A DNA stretch of 64,000 bases, taken from the NCBI RefSeq assembly GCF_003640665.1, contig NZ_QQXL01000002.1, positions 310,001-374,000 of the forward strand, given 5' to 3'. The position numbers and the translations under genes were made by a program. How positions within the stretch are numbered: the stretch's first letter is position 1; the number at the start of each line of letters is the position of its first letter. Source of the DNA: Galactobacter caseinivorans. GTDB taxonomy: Bacteria; Actinomycetota; Actinomycetes; Actinomycetales; Micrococcaceae. The notes under the pieces were generated by a model. That model was given only the letters and a program-made list of their open reading frames with translations, was not told where the DNA came from and made no database searches. This document shows positions 9,410 to 20,087 of this stretch, in pieces.

Positions 9410-9568
9410 GCATGCTCTCCTGACGCTGCGGTGCCCGTAGGTGTTTCCCGGGGCCGCTTCAGTCTATCGGGGACCCCGGACACTGAGCCCGGTTGCCCAC
9501 AGGGCGCGGCTGGTGGTGTTGCGCGCCCTAAGTTCCTGCATCCGGATCTTTGCGACGAGAATGACGGC

Positions 9569-10300
9569 ATGCGATTGCACTCAACGACGACCGGCACCGG
9601 TGACCTCCACGTGGGATTGATCCACGGACTCGGCGCAGCTGAGTCGACCTGGAACCCACTGCTGGAGCGAATGTTGGCCACGGGCCGCTACACGGTGACG
9701 ACCCTGGACTTGCGTGGGCACGGCGTCAGCGACCGCGCCTCCTCTTACTCGCTCGCGGCGTTCGCCGACGACATCGTGGAGGCACTGCCCCAGGGGATGC
9801 ACAGCGTGGTGGGGCACTCCCTCGGCGGCGCGGTGCTGGTACGAGCCGTGGCCCGTTTGCGACCCGCCCACGCGATCTACCTCGATCCCGGATTTGGCCT
9901 CGCGCTGCCGACGAGGGGCCTTGAGGGGAAGCTCTTTTGGGCGGTGCCACCGCTCACGCTGGGCGTCATGGCGCGACTGCAAGCGGGAAAGAGTGCCATG
10001 GTGCACGACGCCCTCGACGACGACGTCCGCAGTGCGATGAAGCTCAGCCAGAAGCAATTCGACGCGAAGATGGCCACGAAGGTGCTCCGTGAAGTTGCGT
10101 TCCACCCGGTCGCCATCGCTGCGCCAGAGGTGCCGTCGACCATCGTTCTCTCCGACGACTCTCCTGCCGTATTGCCAGAGGCCCTAGCCGTTGGGTTGCA
10201 GCGCAAGGGGTGGGACATTCGCCGGCTCCCCGGCATCCACCACGACATGCACCTCGAAGACCCGGACCGCACGTTGACGGCCATCGCGGACGTGCTCTAG
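9569..10300 (+). CDS. Alpha/beta-fold hydrolase
   Basis: 243 residues from the ATG at 9569. The alpha/beta hydrolase core shows the oxyanion segment LIHGLGAAEST, the nucleophile elbow GHSLGG (Ser near residue 82), a candidate acid in VLSDDSPAV and the catalytic His in GIHHDMHLEDP. It has no signal peptide, so it is cytosolic. The substrate cannot be predicted; the fold covers esterases, haloperoxidase-like enzymes and others. I see only a weak ribosome-binding site. It belongs to an inserted three-gene block (hydrolase, CPBP protein, TetR regulator) between holA and comEC. Confidence 0.75.
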   Translation: MRLHSTTTGTGDLHVGLIHGLGAAESTWNPLLERMLATGRYTVTTLDLRGHGVSDRASSYSLAAFADDIVEALPQGMHSVVGHSLGGAVLVRAVARLRPAHAIYLDPGFGLALPTRGLEGKLFWAVPPLTLGVMARLQAGKSAMVHDALDDDVRSAMKLSQKQFDAKMATKVLREVAFHPVAIAAPEVPSTIVLSDDSPAVLPEALAVGLQRKGWDIRRLPGIHHDMHLEDPDRTLTAIADVL

Positions 10301-10539
10301 GTGTCGTGACCGGCCACGAGTGGTGTGCGCCCGCGAGTGGTGATTTTTGGGGGGTGGCGTTCTTCCTCCAGGAGGCGCGGGGTTGATCTGTGTGCTGATG
10401 ACGGAGGAGCCCCAGAGTCCGTGCGCCGCCATCGCGACGACGAGGGCGCCGGAACAGCGGAGGAGGAAGTAGGACGTGATCAGATAGTCCACCGATGTGG
10501 GCTGGGCCTACGCGACGTCCTGACCAGCGGTGAGCAGGG

Positions 10540-11244
10540 TCAGAGGGCGGCGGTGAGAAGGAGCGAGACGATGGTACCGACGGAGTTGTTCACGACGTGG
10601 ACCACCACCCCGGGCCAGATGGAGCGGGAGCGCACCGTGAGTACGGCGGCGATCGATCCGACGATGATCGCGGGAATGAGGGCCAGGTTGATGCCGTGCG
10701 CCAAGGCGAAGATCGCGGTGCTGACGAGGACCGCGACAACGGAGCCGTAGCGGGTGAGGGCGTTGGTGAGAACGCCGCGGAACGCGAATTCCTCCCCGGC
10801 CCCCGTGAGAAGTCCCAGAAGGATCAATTGCACCGCCAGGGACACCCCACCAGCGCTGGCGGCGTCTTGGTAGGAACCCTGCGGGTCCACGAGCGCGTCA
10901 CCGGTCAGTGCCACAACCACCAGGACGACGACGCGGGACAGCACGATCGCCGCGAGGCCCAGGCCAAGCCCGATGAGCAGCCAACGCCAGGAAACACGGC
11001 GCACACCGAACGCCCCCCAGCCGCGGCGTCTGATCACGAAAGCCGCGCCGAAGGTCGCGAAACCGAGAACACCCGACAAGGCCGCAAACACATGGCCTCG
11101 GAGTGCCTCATTCCCGGTGGTGAGGTGGACCAGTGCCGGCGGGAGCAAGAGCAGCAAGCCCACATAGGTCACCGCGGCTGCGGCGACCTCCGGCCACCCC
11201 GGGCGAGTCGCTGCGGACGTTCGTGTGGATTCCACCATTGACAC
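10540..11244 (-). CDS. CPBP family intramembrane metalloprotease-like protein
   Basis: 234-residue polytopic membrane protein with about six hydrophobic segments. Near residue 150 it carries EEFAFRG, the Glu-Glu-x-x-x-Arg motif of CPBP/Abi (CaaX protease-like) proteins, and further on FALAHG, the second motif with the metal-binding His; NN in VVHVVNNSVG is the usual third motif. Activity could be proteolytic or purely protective, and substrates are unknown. It starts with GTG (11244), with an in-frame ATG two codons in. It is divergent from the TetR gene, 81 bp away, and is the obvious candidate target of that regulator. Confidence 0.8.
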   Translation of the reverse strand: MSMVESTRTSAATRPGWPEVAAAAVTYVGLLLLLPPALVHLTTGNEALRGHVFAALSGVLGFATFGAAFVIRRRGWGAFGVRRVSWRWLLIGLGLGLAAIVLSRVVVLVVVALTGDALVDPQGSYQDAASAGGVSLAVQLILLGLLTGAGEEFAFRGVLTNALTRYGSVVAVLVSTAIFALAHGINLALIPAIIVGSIAAVLTVRSRSIWPGVVVHVVNNSVGTIVSLLLTAAL

Positions 11245-11313
11245 TTGGGCCCCCTGTAAAGTCGCGAAGCGCCTACTGGCACTTTGTGACAGAGATTAGC
11301 ATGCTGATGGGCG

Positions 11314-11330
11314 TAGGGTCACCATGTGAC
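11314..11330 (+). promoter_or_regulatory. TetR-gene -10 box and palindrome over the start codon
   Basis: TAGGGT (11314-11319) is 6 nt before the GTG start at 11326, suggesting a leaderless transcript. GTCACCATGTGAC (11318-11330) is a 5+5 inverted repeat with a 3-nt centre spanning the predicted start site. TGTGACAGA also recurs at 11285-11293 and 11325-11333. These are candidate operator elements for the TetR protein. Confidence 0.45.
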
Positions 11331-11952
11331 AGAAGCGCGCGTGCCCATCGATCTTCGCCGCCGGCCCGATGCCCGGTTGCAGGTGTCTCGTCTTGCTGCG
11401 GAACTCTTCTGGCGAGATGGGGTATCGGCCACACGAGGCGAAGACATCGCGGCCGCGGCGGGGATCTCCACCCGCACGCTCTGGCGCTACTTCCGATCCA
11501 AAGAGGCCTGCATCGAACCGGTGCTGGAGGAGTTCGGCCGCCGATTCGTGGCCGTCCTCGCCGCGTGGCCGTTGACTGCGACAATCGAGGAATTCTTAGG
11601 AATGCCTGGCATCGCGGGACCCGTGGTGTACTCCGTCGACGACGTGCTCGCCATGAGGATGATTCGACTGGGGTTCGACGAACCGGCGTTACGCAGTTCC
11701 TGGTTGATGGTGTGCGACGACGCGGAGCGTCAGTGCGCGCAGATCTTCGGACTACGGCTTGGGCTGGACGAGTCTTCCAGGGAGCTCAAGCAGATCACGG
11801 CATCCGTGTCCGGTGCCGTTCGGGCGCAGAACGACTGGCTCAGTGTGGACTTCGTTGACCGACAATTCACCCCAGATGGCGGAGAGTTGTTGGCCATGCT
11901 TGCCCAAGCGGTGAGGGACGGGAGCAACGGCCACCTGGGAGCCGCTGTTTGA
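11326..11952 (+). CDS. TetR/AcrR family transcriptional regulator
   Basis: 208-residue repressor. The N-terminal helix-turn-helix (about residues 18-62) reads RLAAELFWRDGVSATRGEDI followed by AAAAGISTRTLWRYFRSKE, typical of TetR. The C-terminal ligand-binding half is divergent and gives no hint of the inducer. The GTG start lacks a Shine-Dalgarno sequence; a TAGGGT box 6 nt upstream suggests leaderless transcription. It is divergent from the CPBP-family gene, which it probably regulates together with itself. The gene belongs to the block inserted between holA and comEC. Confidence 0.85.
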   Translation: MTEARVPIDLRRRPDARLQVSRLAAELFWRDGVSATRGEDIAAAAGISTRTLWRYFRSKEACIEPVLEEFGRRFVAVLAAWPLTATIEEFLGMPGIAGPVVYSVDDVLAMRMIRLGFDEPALRSSWLMVCDDAERQCAQIFGLRLGLDESSRELKQITASVSGAVRAQNDWLSVDFVDRQFTPDGGELLAMLAQAVRDGSNGHLGAAV

Positions 11953-12010
11953 GCGTGGAAGGCAGCCCGCCGGAGCGTAGATAAGCCGCGTCCCTGCTCA
12001 TTCCCCCTGC

Positions 12011-14473
12011 TCATTGGTGGTTCCACACCCGCATTCCCTCCGGGGTTGCGCGTACGACGATGTCACCGTCCTTGTCGGTGCGCTGGATGGCAGTGCCAAG
12101 GCTCACGAGGGTGTCGATGGTTTTGGGTGCGGGGTGCCCATAGTCGTTGTCCTCCCCCACGCCGATGAGCGCCAGGTCCGGGGCAAAGGCCCGGGGTACG
12201 TCGGGACCCCCATTGGCCGCCCCGTGGTGGGAGACCTTGAGCACGCGGTAGGCGCCGGGGTCTTCGGCGGTGGCTGGCGCAAAGGCTCCGGGCACGCGGG
12301 CCAAAGCGGCCCGGGCGGCATCCTCCTCCAAGTCGCCGGCGATCAGCACGTCGAGGCGAGAGCCGGAGGGCGCCGACGTCGCCCGGATGACCAGCGAGGC
12401 ATCGTTCTCCTCGTGCGCCCTTGGCACGAGTTTCACCTCCACGGTCCACGTCCCGCACCTTGTTGAGGTGGGGGCGGTGGCTTGTTGGGCGCCAGGGACG
12501 GGCGCGGCCCGCGTGGCCGTGCCGTAGGCGACGTGCTGCGCGGGCGCGACAGCAAGGGCTGCCCGGAGCCCTCCCACGTGGTCCGCATCCAGGTGGGTGA
12601 TGAGTGCCGCGCACAGGCTGGTGACCCCGGCGCCCCTGAGGCAGTCCTGAACTCCGCCGTCCTTGGGACCGGCGTCGATCAGGAGGGCTTGCCCGTCCCC
12701 GGCCATCAGCACCGTGGCATCGCCTTGGCCCACGTCGCAGAACAGCAGATCCCCATCTTGAAGGGCTGTCCCCGCTCGCCCCACACTCCAGCTGGGAACC
12801 AACCAGCCGCCGAGAAGGCACAGGATCGCGGACACGGACCACGCCACCCAAGATCGCGTGCGTCGGCGTTGGGCGGCTCGCCGGTACCGCCACAGCCACT
12901 CGGAGGAGGCGGCCAGTTCGCGCCAGTGCTTCCAGCGCCGTGCTAGGCCCCAGGCCATGACGGGGCCGCCCCAACACAGCCCGGCGGCCAGTGCGGGTCC
13001 GGCGGCACCCTCTGGCCACTGCATCAACGCGCCGTGCTCGCTGACCCATGCGCCGATGCTGGCCACCGCCTGGGCCGGGATTAAGCACGCCACCGCCAGC
13101 GGCCAGCACCACGGCTGGCCCACTCCCGCCATGGCCAGTAACCACGGGCCGAGCGTCCCTACCAGCGCCGCGCAGGGAGCCGCCAGCAGATTGGCGGGGA
13201 TCGTCAGCGTGGATTGCTCCGGGCTGAGCATCACGAGTACCGGCGTGCAGGCCACCGTGGCGGCCACACAGACGCCCAGTGCCTCGGCGCACCACGTGGG
13301 CAGCTTGAGGGCCTGCCCCACGCGTGTGAGGGGCGGCGAGAGCAGCACGATCCCTGCCGTGGCCACGACCGAGAGTTGGAAGGCTGCCAGCTGCAGATGC
13401 CACGGGTCCCAGGCCACCAGGACTGTGACGGCCACCGCCAGGAGTAGCAGTGACAGGCGGGGCCGTCCGATGCTCACGGCTATGGCCGCGAGCGCGCCCA
13501 TGGTGGCGGCCCTGAGCACGCTGGGTTCCGGGCCCACCAGCACCACAAAGAATCCCAGGGCGACCAGACCCACTGGCAGCCTTGCCCACCGGGGCACTCG
13601 AAGCCTGCGGCAGAGGGCGAAGACCCCAGAGAGCAGCAGCACCACGTTGGCACCACTCACGGCGGTGAGATGGGAGAGCCCGGAGACGCGCATGTGTGCG
13701 GTCAGCGTCTCATCCTGCAGAGTCCTATCCCCCGCCACCATGCCCGGCACCAGGGCGCTCCCGCCGCCAAGCCACTCCGGCCACGGCGGGGCCTCTGAGA
13801 CTCCTTGCGGCTCAAAGAGGGCGCGCAATGCCATGCGCTGGGCGCTCGGTGCATCCCGCGGTGGCAGCGGCTCAGAGAGCGGAGGCGAGACCGAGCGCAG
13901 ACGAAGGGCTGCGGGCTCCCGTTCATTCAAGGGCGTCGCGACGAACCAAGCCGTGAGGATGGTTCCGCGTTCGGGTTTGCCCCGATCCTGGTCCCCCAGC
14001 GAGAGGAGTGCCCGCACACCGTGGCCGGGCCCGCTCAAAATCCTGGCCTCCACCAAGGTCCCGAAGCGACTGCTGCGCGCGTCCTCCACTGTCACCACGC
14101 TGATCCGACTGCGGTCCAGCTTGAGCAACGTTTCTGCGCGGTCCCTACCAGCGGCATCCGCAGTGGTTCCCGCGAGCAGTACAGCGAGCAGGGTGAGACT
14201 CAGGAGAACCGGTCCCTGCACCCCACCGAGCGCCTGGAAGCGCACAGGGGCGCCGTCGGGGCGGGTAGCGCGAGACAGCCGGACCCGGCGGCGCCACCAC
14301 CATGCCAGCCAGAGCAGGACTACGAGGCAACAGCTCACGGCGGCAAACAGCGAGACCCACGCGGGCCAGCCCCACACCACGTAGGCCGCACCAACAGCCA
14401 CGGTGCACACCAAGGGAATGACCCCGCGTAGCCGCGATGGCGCACGGCCCGGACGCGCCCCACGCTCAGTCAT
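12011..14473 (-). CDS. comEC: ComEC/Rec2 family DNA-uptake channel protein
   Basis: 820-residue membrane protein thought to form the channel through which single-stranded DNA enters the cell. Hydrophobic segments near the N-terminus are followed by an OB-like DUF4131 region, then the Competence domain with HLTAVSGANVVLLLSG and many membrane helices. The C-terminal metallo-beta-lactamase-like domain carries THLDADHVGG (metal-binding HxDxDH) and VSHHGAANG. The first 8 nt overlap the end of comEA, indicating coupled expression. Whether the organism is competent cannot be judged; pilus genes are not in the window. Confidence 0.92.
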   Translation of the reverse strand: MTERGARPGRAPSRLRGVIPLVCTVAVGAAYVVWGWPAWVSLFAAVSCCLVVLLWLAWWWRRRVRLSRATRPDGAPVRFQALGGVQGPVLLSLTLLAVLLAGTTADAAGRDRAETLLKLDRSRISVVTVEDARSSRFGTLVEARILSGPGHGVRALLSLGDQDRGKPERGTILTAWFVATPLNEREPAALRLRSVSPPLSEPLPPRDAPSAQRMALRALFEPQGVSEAPPWPEWLGGGSALVPGMVAGDRTLQDETLTAHMRVSGLSHLTAVSGANVVLLLSGVFALCRRLRVPRWARLPVGLVALGFFVVLVGPEPSVLRAATMGALAAIAVSIGRPRLSLLLLAVAVTVLVAWDPWHLQLAAFQLSVVATAGIVLLSPPLTRVGQALKLPTWCAEALGVCVAATVACTPVLVMLSPEQSTLTIPANLLAAPCAALVGTLGPWLLAMAGVGQPWCWPLAVACLIPAQAVASIGAWVSEHGALMQWPEGAAGPALAAGLCWGGPVMAWGLARRWKHWRELAASSEWLWRYRRAAQRRRTRSWVAWSVSAILCLLGGWLVPSWSVGRAGTALQDGDLLFCDVGQGDATVLMAGDGQALLIDAGPKDGGVQDCLRGAGVTSLCAALITHLDADHVGGLRAALAVAPAQHVAYGTATRAAPVPGAQQATAPTSTRCGTWTVEVKLVPRAHEENDASLVIRATSAPSGSRLDVLIAGDLEEDAARAALARVPGAFAPATAEDPGAYRVLKVSHHGAANGGPDVPRAFAPDLALIGVGEDNDYGHPAPKTIDTLVSLGTAIQRTDKDGDIVVRATPEGMRVWNHQ

Positions 14474-15338
14474 AACTCACCAGCCCCTCTAGCTTGGCGA
14501 GCATGGCGGGGCCAATGCCAGGTACAGCGTCGAGATCCGCAGCGGAGGTAAAGCGTCCGTTCTGCTCCCGAAAGGCGATGAGCCGCGCGGAGAGCGCCGG
14601 CCCAATCCCTGGGAGCTCCTGTAATTGCTCCGCGGTGGCCTCATTGATCCTCACGATTCCGGGCGTCGCCCCCTGTGGCCCGGGACCACCCGCGGCTGGC
14701 GGCAAAGCGCCACCGCCTGGTGTGGAGCCGGGGGAACCCTGCGAGCCCCCAGATGTCTCGCCGCGCTTGGGGACGCGGAGTTGCTGGCCGTCTTGCACGG
14801 GCGCGGCCAGATTTACGGCGGCAAGATCCGCGTCCTTCTTGGCGCCGCCTGCCGCGGTGATGGCGTCGTTGATGCGGGCCCCGGCCGTCAGCCGGTACAA
14901 CCCCGGCTTCTTGACGGCTCCCACAATGTGCACGTTGGGGCCAGCGGCGGGCGCAGCCGAACCCGGTGGACTCTGGGCCGCGCCGCTCACCGCCGGTGAG
15001 GCGGCACCCGGTGGTGCCACACCCTGCTCCGCGGCTTTCTCCCCACCTGACGCTGGCGGCGAACCGGACAGTTGCGCTTGGGAAGAGGCTGAGGCGCGCG
15101 GGAGCAAGGTGCCGCTCGCGGCCTCGGACGGACTCAACCGCCACAGCACCACCCCGGTTGCAGCGAGCAGGGCAAGCAGCAGCGCCTTCCAAGCATGACG
15201 GCGGACGATCCCGCCGCGGGCTGCCCCAGGATCCCGGTCGGCCGGGCTCAGGTCCAGCGCGTCCCAGGGCGCAGTGTCGCGCGCCTCGCAGGCCTCCGCC
15301 GACGGTTGCGCGTCCTGATCCCCACCATGACGTCCCAT
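14466..15338 (-). CDS. comEA: ComEA-like DNA-binding competence protein
   Basis: 290-residue membrane-anchored DNA receptor. One transmembrane helix lies at about 50-66 (WKALLLALLAATGVVLW). A Pro/Ala/Gly-rich linker follows, then an SLBB domain (VHIVGAVKKPGLYRLTAGAR) and a C-terminal double helix-hairpin-helix (INEATAEQLQELPGIGPALS ... DLDAVPGIGPAMLAKLE) that binds double-stranded DNA. It hands DNA to ComEC, whose gene overlaps it by 8 nt. The ATG at 15338 is preceded by TAGCTT at 6 nt spacing, suggesting a leaderless start, though CGAGGG could also serve as a weak ribosome-binding site. Confidence 0.92.
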   Translation of the reverse strand: MGRHGGDQDAQPSAEACEARDTAPWDALDLSPADRDPGAARGGIVRRHAWKALLLALLAATGVVLWRLSPSEAASGTLLPRASASSQAQLSGSPPASGGEKAAEQGVAPPGAASPAVSGAAQSPPGSAAPAAGPNVHIVGAVKKPGLYRLTAGARINDAITAAGGAKKDADLAAVNLAAPVQDGQQLRVPKRGETSGGSQGSPGSTPGGGALPPAAGGPGPQGATPGIVRINEATAEQLQELPGIGPALSARLIAFREQNGRFTSAADLDAVPGIGPAMLAKLEGLVSYD

Positions 15339-15344
15339 CCCTCG

Positions 15345-15350
15345 AAGCTA
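15345..15350 (-). promoter_or_regulatory. -10 box (TAGCTT) for comEA-comEC
   Basis: TAGCTT on the minus strand ends 6 nt before the comEA ATG, fitting TANNNT and a leaderless transcript. No clear -35 was seen. Confidence 0.4.
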
Positions 15351-15481
15351 CGACTGAAGGTGTGAACCCGTCCGGGCAGAGAGGATGTCGGTGGATAACT
15401 CGCCGACGAAACCGCCGGGAGCGGCGATTGTGAGGGACCTGGCCCCACCTGGTCGCGAGCCAAGGTGTCGGGTGCAGGCGC

Positions 15482-15487
15482 TAGGGT
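15482..15487 (+). promoter_or_regulatory. -10 box (TAGGGT) for the gene at 15494
   Basis: TAGGGT ends 6 nt before the ATG at 15494, and no Shine-Dalgarno sequence lies between, so a leaderless transcript is likely. Confidence 0.45.
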
Positions 15488-15493
15488 GCAGAC

Positions 15494-16294
15494 ATGAATG
15501 AGAAACAGCCCGCTCGTGCCTCGGGACAGAACTTCGCTCAGCTGCTCGACAGGGCGGCGCAGCTACCCGGAGTCCGGATCGATCGGGAAAAGTTCCTTCG
15601 GTCTGCGCTCAAGCGTTACTGCACCGAGGACGAAATCAACCGGGCAGTCTTAGAAACTCCAGCCACGGCCGGAATCCCGCTCAAAACCATCACCGCAATC
15701 GCAAACTCTGCCATCACGCACGAAACGAGTAGGGTCACCGGCCTCTCGACCGCAGCGGGTTTCCCCGGCGGCTTGGCCATGGTCGGAACTGTTCCGGCAG
15801 ATGCGGCTCAATTCGTGGGTCACATGCTTCGGATAGCCCAAAAGCTTGCCTACATTTACAGTTGGCCTGACCTCTTCGTTGACGACGGCAAGTCTGACGA
15901 GATCGACGAGGCGACTCAGGGGATGCTGATTCTCTTCGTTGGGGTCATGCTCGGCGTTAGCTTGGCTCAAACTGGCGTGACGAAGGTGTCTAGTCTTATC
16001 GCCGCGCAGGTGGCGAAGAAGCTCCCGCAACAAGCGCTGACCAAGGGAGCGGTTTACCCGATCGTCAAGAGGGTTGCCGGGTACCTCGGCGTTTCGATGA
16101 CGAAGAAATTGTTCGCCACTGGAGTCGCCAAGGCCGTCCCGGTCGTGGGTGCTCTCCTTTCGGGTGGCCTGACCCTCGGTACCTTCTTGCCTATGTCGAA
16201 GAAGCTGCAGAAGCACCTCGCCAGCCTCGAGCTGACGAAGCCAGGCCTGCGACCGGACGATCTCATTCCTGCTGATCCGGAGCCCACGAGCTAA
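15494..16294 (+). CDS. Putative EcsC-like membrane-associated protein
   Basis: 266 residues. The N-terminal 90 residues are polar and helical. A glycine-rich segment (GLSTAAGFPGGLAMVGTVPA followed by DAAQFVGHMLRIAQKLAYIY) resembles EcsC-family proteins, which associate with membranes through Gly/Ala-rich amphipathic helices. Hydrophobic stretches follow at about 145-165 (GMLILFVGVMLGVSLAQTGV) and 210-240 (VPVVGALLSGGLTLGTFLPM). No catalytic motif is visible and the function is unknown. It interrupts the usual comEA-degV neighbourhood, and its codon use is less GC-extreme than its neighbours (AAA, TTA and ATT codons appear), suggesting acquisition. Confidence 0.5.
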   Translation: MNEKQPARASGQNFAQLLDRAAQLPGVRIDREKFLRSALKRYCTEDEINRAVLETPATAGIPLKTITAIANSAITHETSRVTGLSTAAGFPGGLAMVGTVPADAAQFVGHMLRIAQKLAYIYSWPDLFVDDGKSDEIDEATQGMLILFVGVMLGVSLAQTGVTKVSSLIAAQVAKKLPQQALTKGAVYPIVKRVAGYLGVSMTKKLFATGVAKAVPVVGALLSGGLTLGTFLPMSKKLQKHLASLELTKPGLRPDDLIPADPEPTS

Positions 16295-16339
16295 CCTGCG
16301 CACGATCGGACTGAGGCGGCCATGGCTCTTGGGCGCCGC

Positions 16340-17305
16340 TCAGTTGCCCTCGCCGGCGCGAATCGGCACCACCTCGGGGTCCTTGCGGACCACCAGTGCA
16401 ATGGCCCCGGCTCCGGTGTGCGCGGCCAGCACGGCCGGCACGGGCGTGACCAACACGGGCCGGACGGTCAGCGGCGCCATGGCGTCCACGACCTTATGCG
16501 CCAGGTCCCCGGTGCCAAAGTGATGCACGCCGATGGTCACGATGGACGGGTCTTCCCCCGCCTCAGCCGTGCCAAGCTCAATCATCCGCGCCACGGCCTT
16601 GGCCATGGACCTGGTACGTTCCGCGGCCACGATGGCCCCGGATTCGTTCACGCTCAGGAGCGGCTTCACATTCAGCAGCGTCCCCAACACGGAAGCGGCT
16701 GCGCCAATGCGCCCACCCCGGCGCAGTTGCTCCAGGGACGGCACGCTAAACCAGACCTTGGACGCCTGACCTGACCGTGCCGCGCTCAGCACCTCAGACA
16801 GCGGCGCCCGCGCCGAGGCACGCTCCAGCGCGGAGAGCACCGCGAAGCCCTCCCCTAGCCCCACATTCAGCGAGTCGACGACCGTGGTGGGCACCGCTGA
16901 TCGCTCAGCCGCCCAGCGGGCAGCGTCCGCGGTTCCGGACAGCGCGGAGGCGATCGTCACGATCACCACGTGGTCAAAGCCCTCTTGCGCCGCCTGGTCA
17001 AGCACCCGCAGGAACTGCCCCGGAGCCGGGCGGGAGGTGGTGACCCGCTTGCCAAGAGCCAGCCCAAGGGCCAGCTCTGTGTGGACGTCATCCACGCCCT
17101 CGATGTAGACCTGCTGATCCACCGTGACGGGCATGGGCAGCACCCGCAACTGTTGGGCGTGCTCCTGCACCACCTGCTCGGGCAGCCCGGCGGCGGTATC
17201 GGTGACGATGAGGATCTTGGGCCCCCGGGAACGGCCGCGGGGGCCCCGGGCGAGTCGATGAATCAACTCGGCCCAACGGCCCCCGCTCTCCTGTCCCTGG
17301 GACAT
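16340..17305 (-). CDS. DegV family fatty-acid-binding protein
   Basis: 321 residues from the ATG at 17305, chosen because it begins 4 nt after the leuS stop; an upstream in-frame start would run into leuS. The N-terminus KILIVTDTAAGLPEQVVQEH matches the DegV family, which binds a fatty acid, and in Gram-positive FakB proteins presents it to the kinase FakA. TTSRPAPGQFLRV is the conserved ligand-binding TS-P motif, and the C-terminal EDD domain is intact. No fakA is in the window. Located downstream of leuS, as in relatives. Confidence 0.9.
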   Translation of the reverse strand: MSQGQESGGRWAELIHRLARGPRGRSRGPKILIVTDTAAGLPEQVVQEHAQQLRVLPMPVTVDQQVYIEGVDDVHTELALGLALGKRVTTSRPAPGQFLRVLDQAAQEGFDHVVIVTIASALSGTADAARWAAERSAVPTTVVDSLNVGLGEGFAVLSALERASARAPLSEVLSAARSGQASKVWFSVPSLEQLRRGGRIGAAASVLGTLLNVKPLLSVNESGAIVAAERTRSMAKAVARMIELGTAEAGEDPSIVTIGVHHFGTGDLAHKVVDAMAPLTVRPVLVTPVPAVLAAHTGAGAIALVVRKDPEVVPIRAGEGN

Positions 17306-17309
17306 GGCC

Positions 17310-19814
<2,505 letters not shown>

Positions 19815-19946
19815 TGTTGAATCCCCTCTCAAACCTGCGGTTCACGGTGATCGGAACAAGATCACGTCCCGGACACGCACAAGGCGCCCCGGGACGGCCT
19901 CCATCCTACGTCAGCACGGGCCGCGGGCAGGCGCGTCACGTGACTG

Positions 19947-19998
19947 TGCCCGACGCCGTGTGGCGGGGCAGCGCTCCCCCGCCACACGGCGTCGGGCA
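19947..19998 (-). terminator. Large GC-rich stem-loop between glpK and leuS
   Basis: Perfect 22-bp inverted repeat (19947-19968 with 19977-19998) and an 8-nt loop. It is the second of two hairpins downstream of glpK, most simply terminating glpK transcripts before leuS. Its arm shares TGC-C/T-CGACGCCGTG with the hairpin at 58340-58397. Confidence 0.7.
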
Positions 19999-20011
19999 GG
20001 GTCCTTCAACG

Positions 20012-20051
20012 CCGCCGGCCCGGCACCCCCTACGGGGTACCGGGCCGGCGG
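20012..20051 (-). terminator. Stem-loop downstream of glpK
   Basis: Perfect 12-bp stem CCGCCGGCCCGG (20012-20023) paired with 20040-20051, with an inner ACCCC/GGGGT extension. It is the hairpin nearest the glpK stop and a likely terminator. Confidence 0.7.
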
Positions 20052-20071
20052 AAACAGGCAGAAGCCGAAAG

Positions 20072-20087
20072 GTGATCAGCTGATCAC
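20072..20087. repeat. 16-bp perfect palindrome over the glpK stop codon
   Basis: GTGATCAGCTGATCAC reads identically on both strands and includes the glpK stop codon (20084-20086). It could be a protein-binding site or a short hairpin; no function is established. Confidence 0.4.

Noticed and set aside
12063-14384. Long frames on both strands over comEC (about 508 codons each)
   Set aside because: ComEC motifs and membrane helices occur only in the frame at 12011-14473; the others are Arg/Ser-rich noise.
19833-20083. T-box or riboswitch upstream of leuS
   Set aside because: I looked for a T-box-type conserved core and specifier stem; only two GC-rich hairpins were visible, better explained as glpK terminators.
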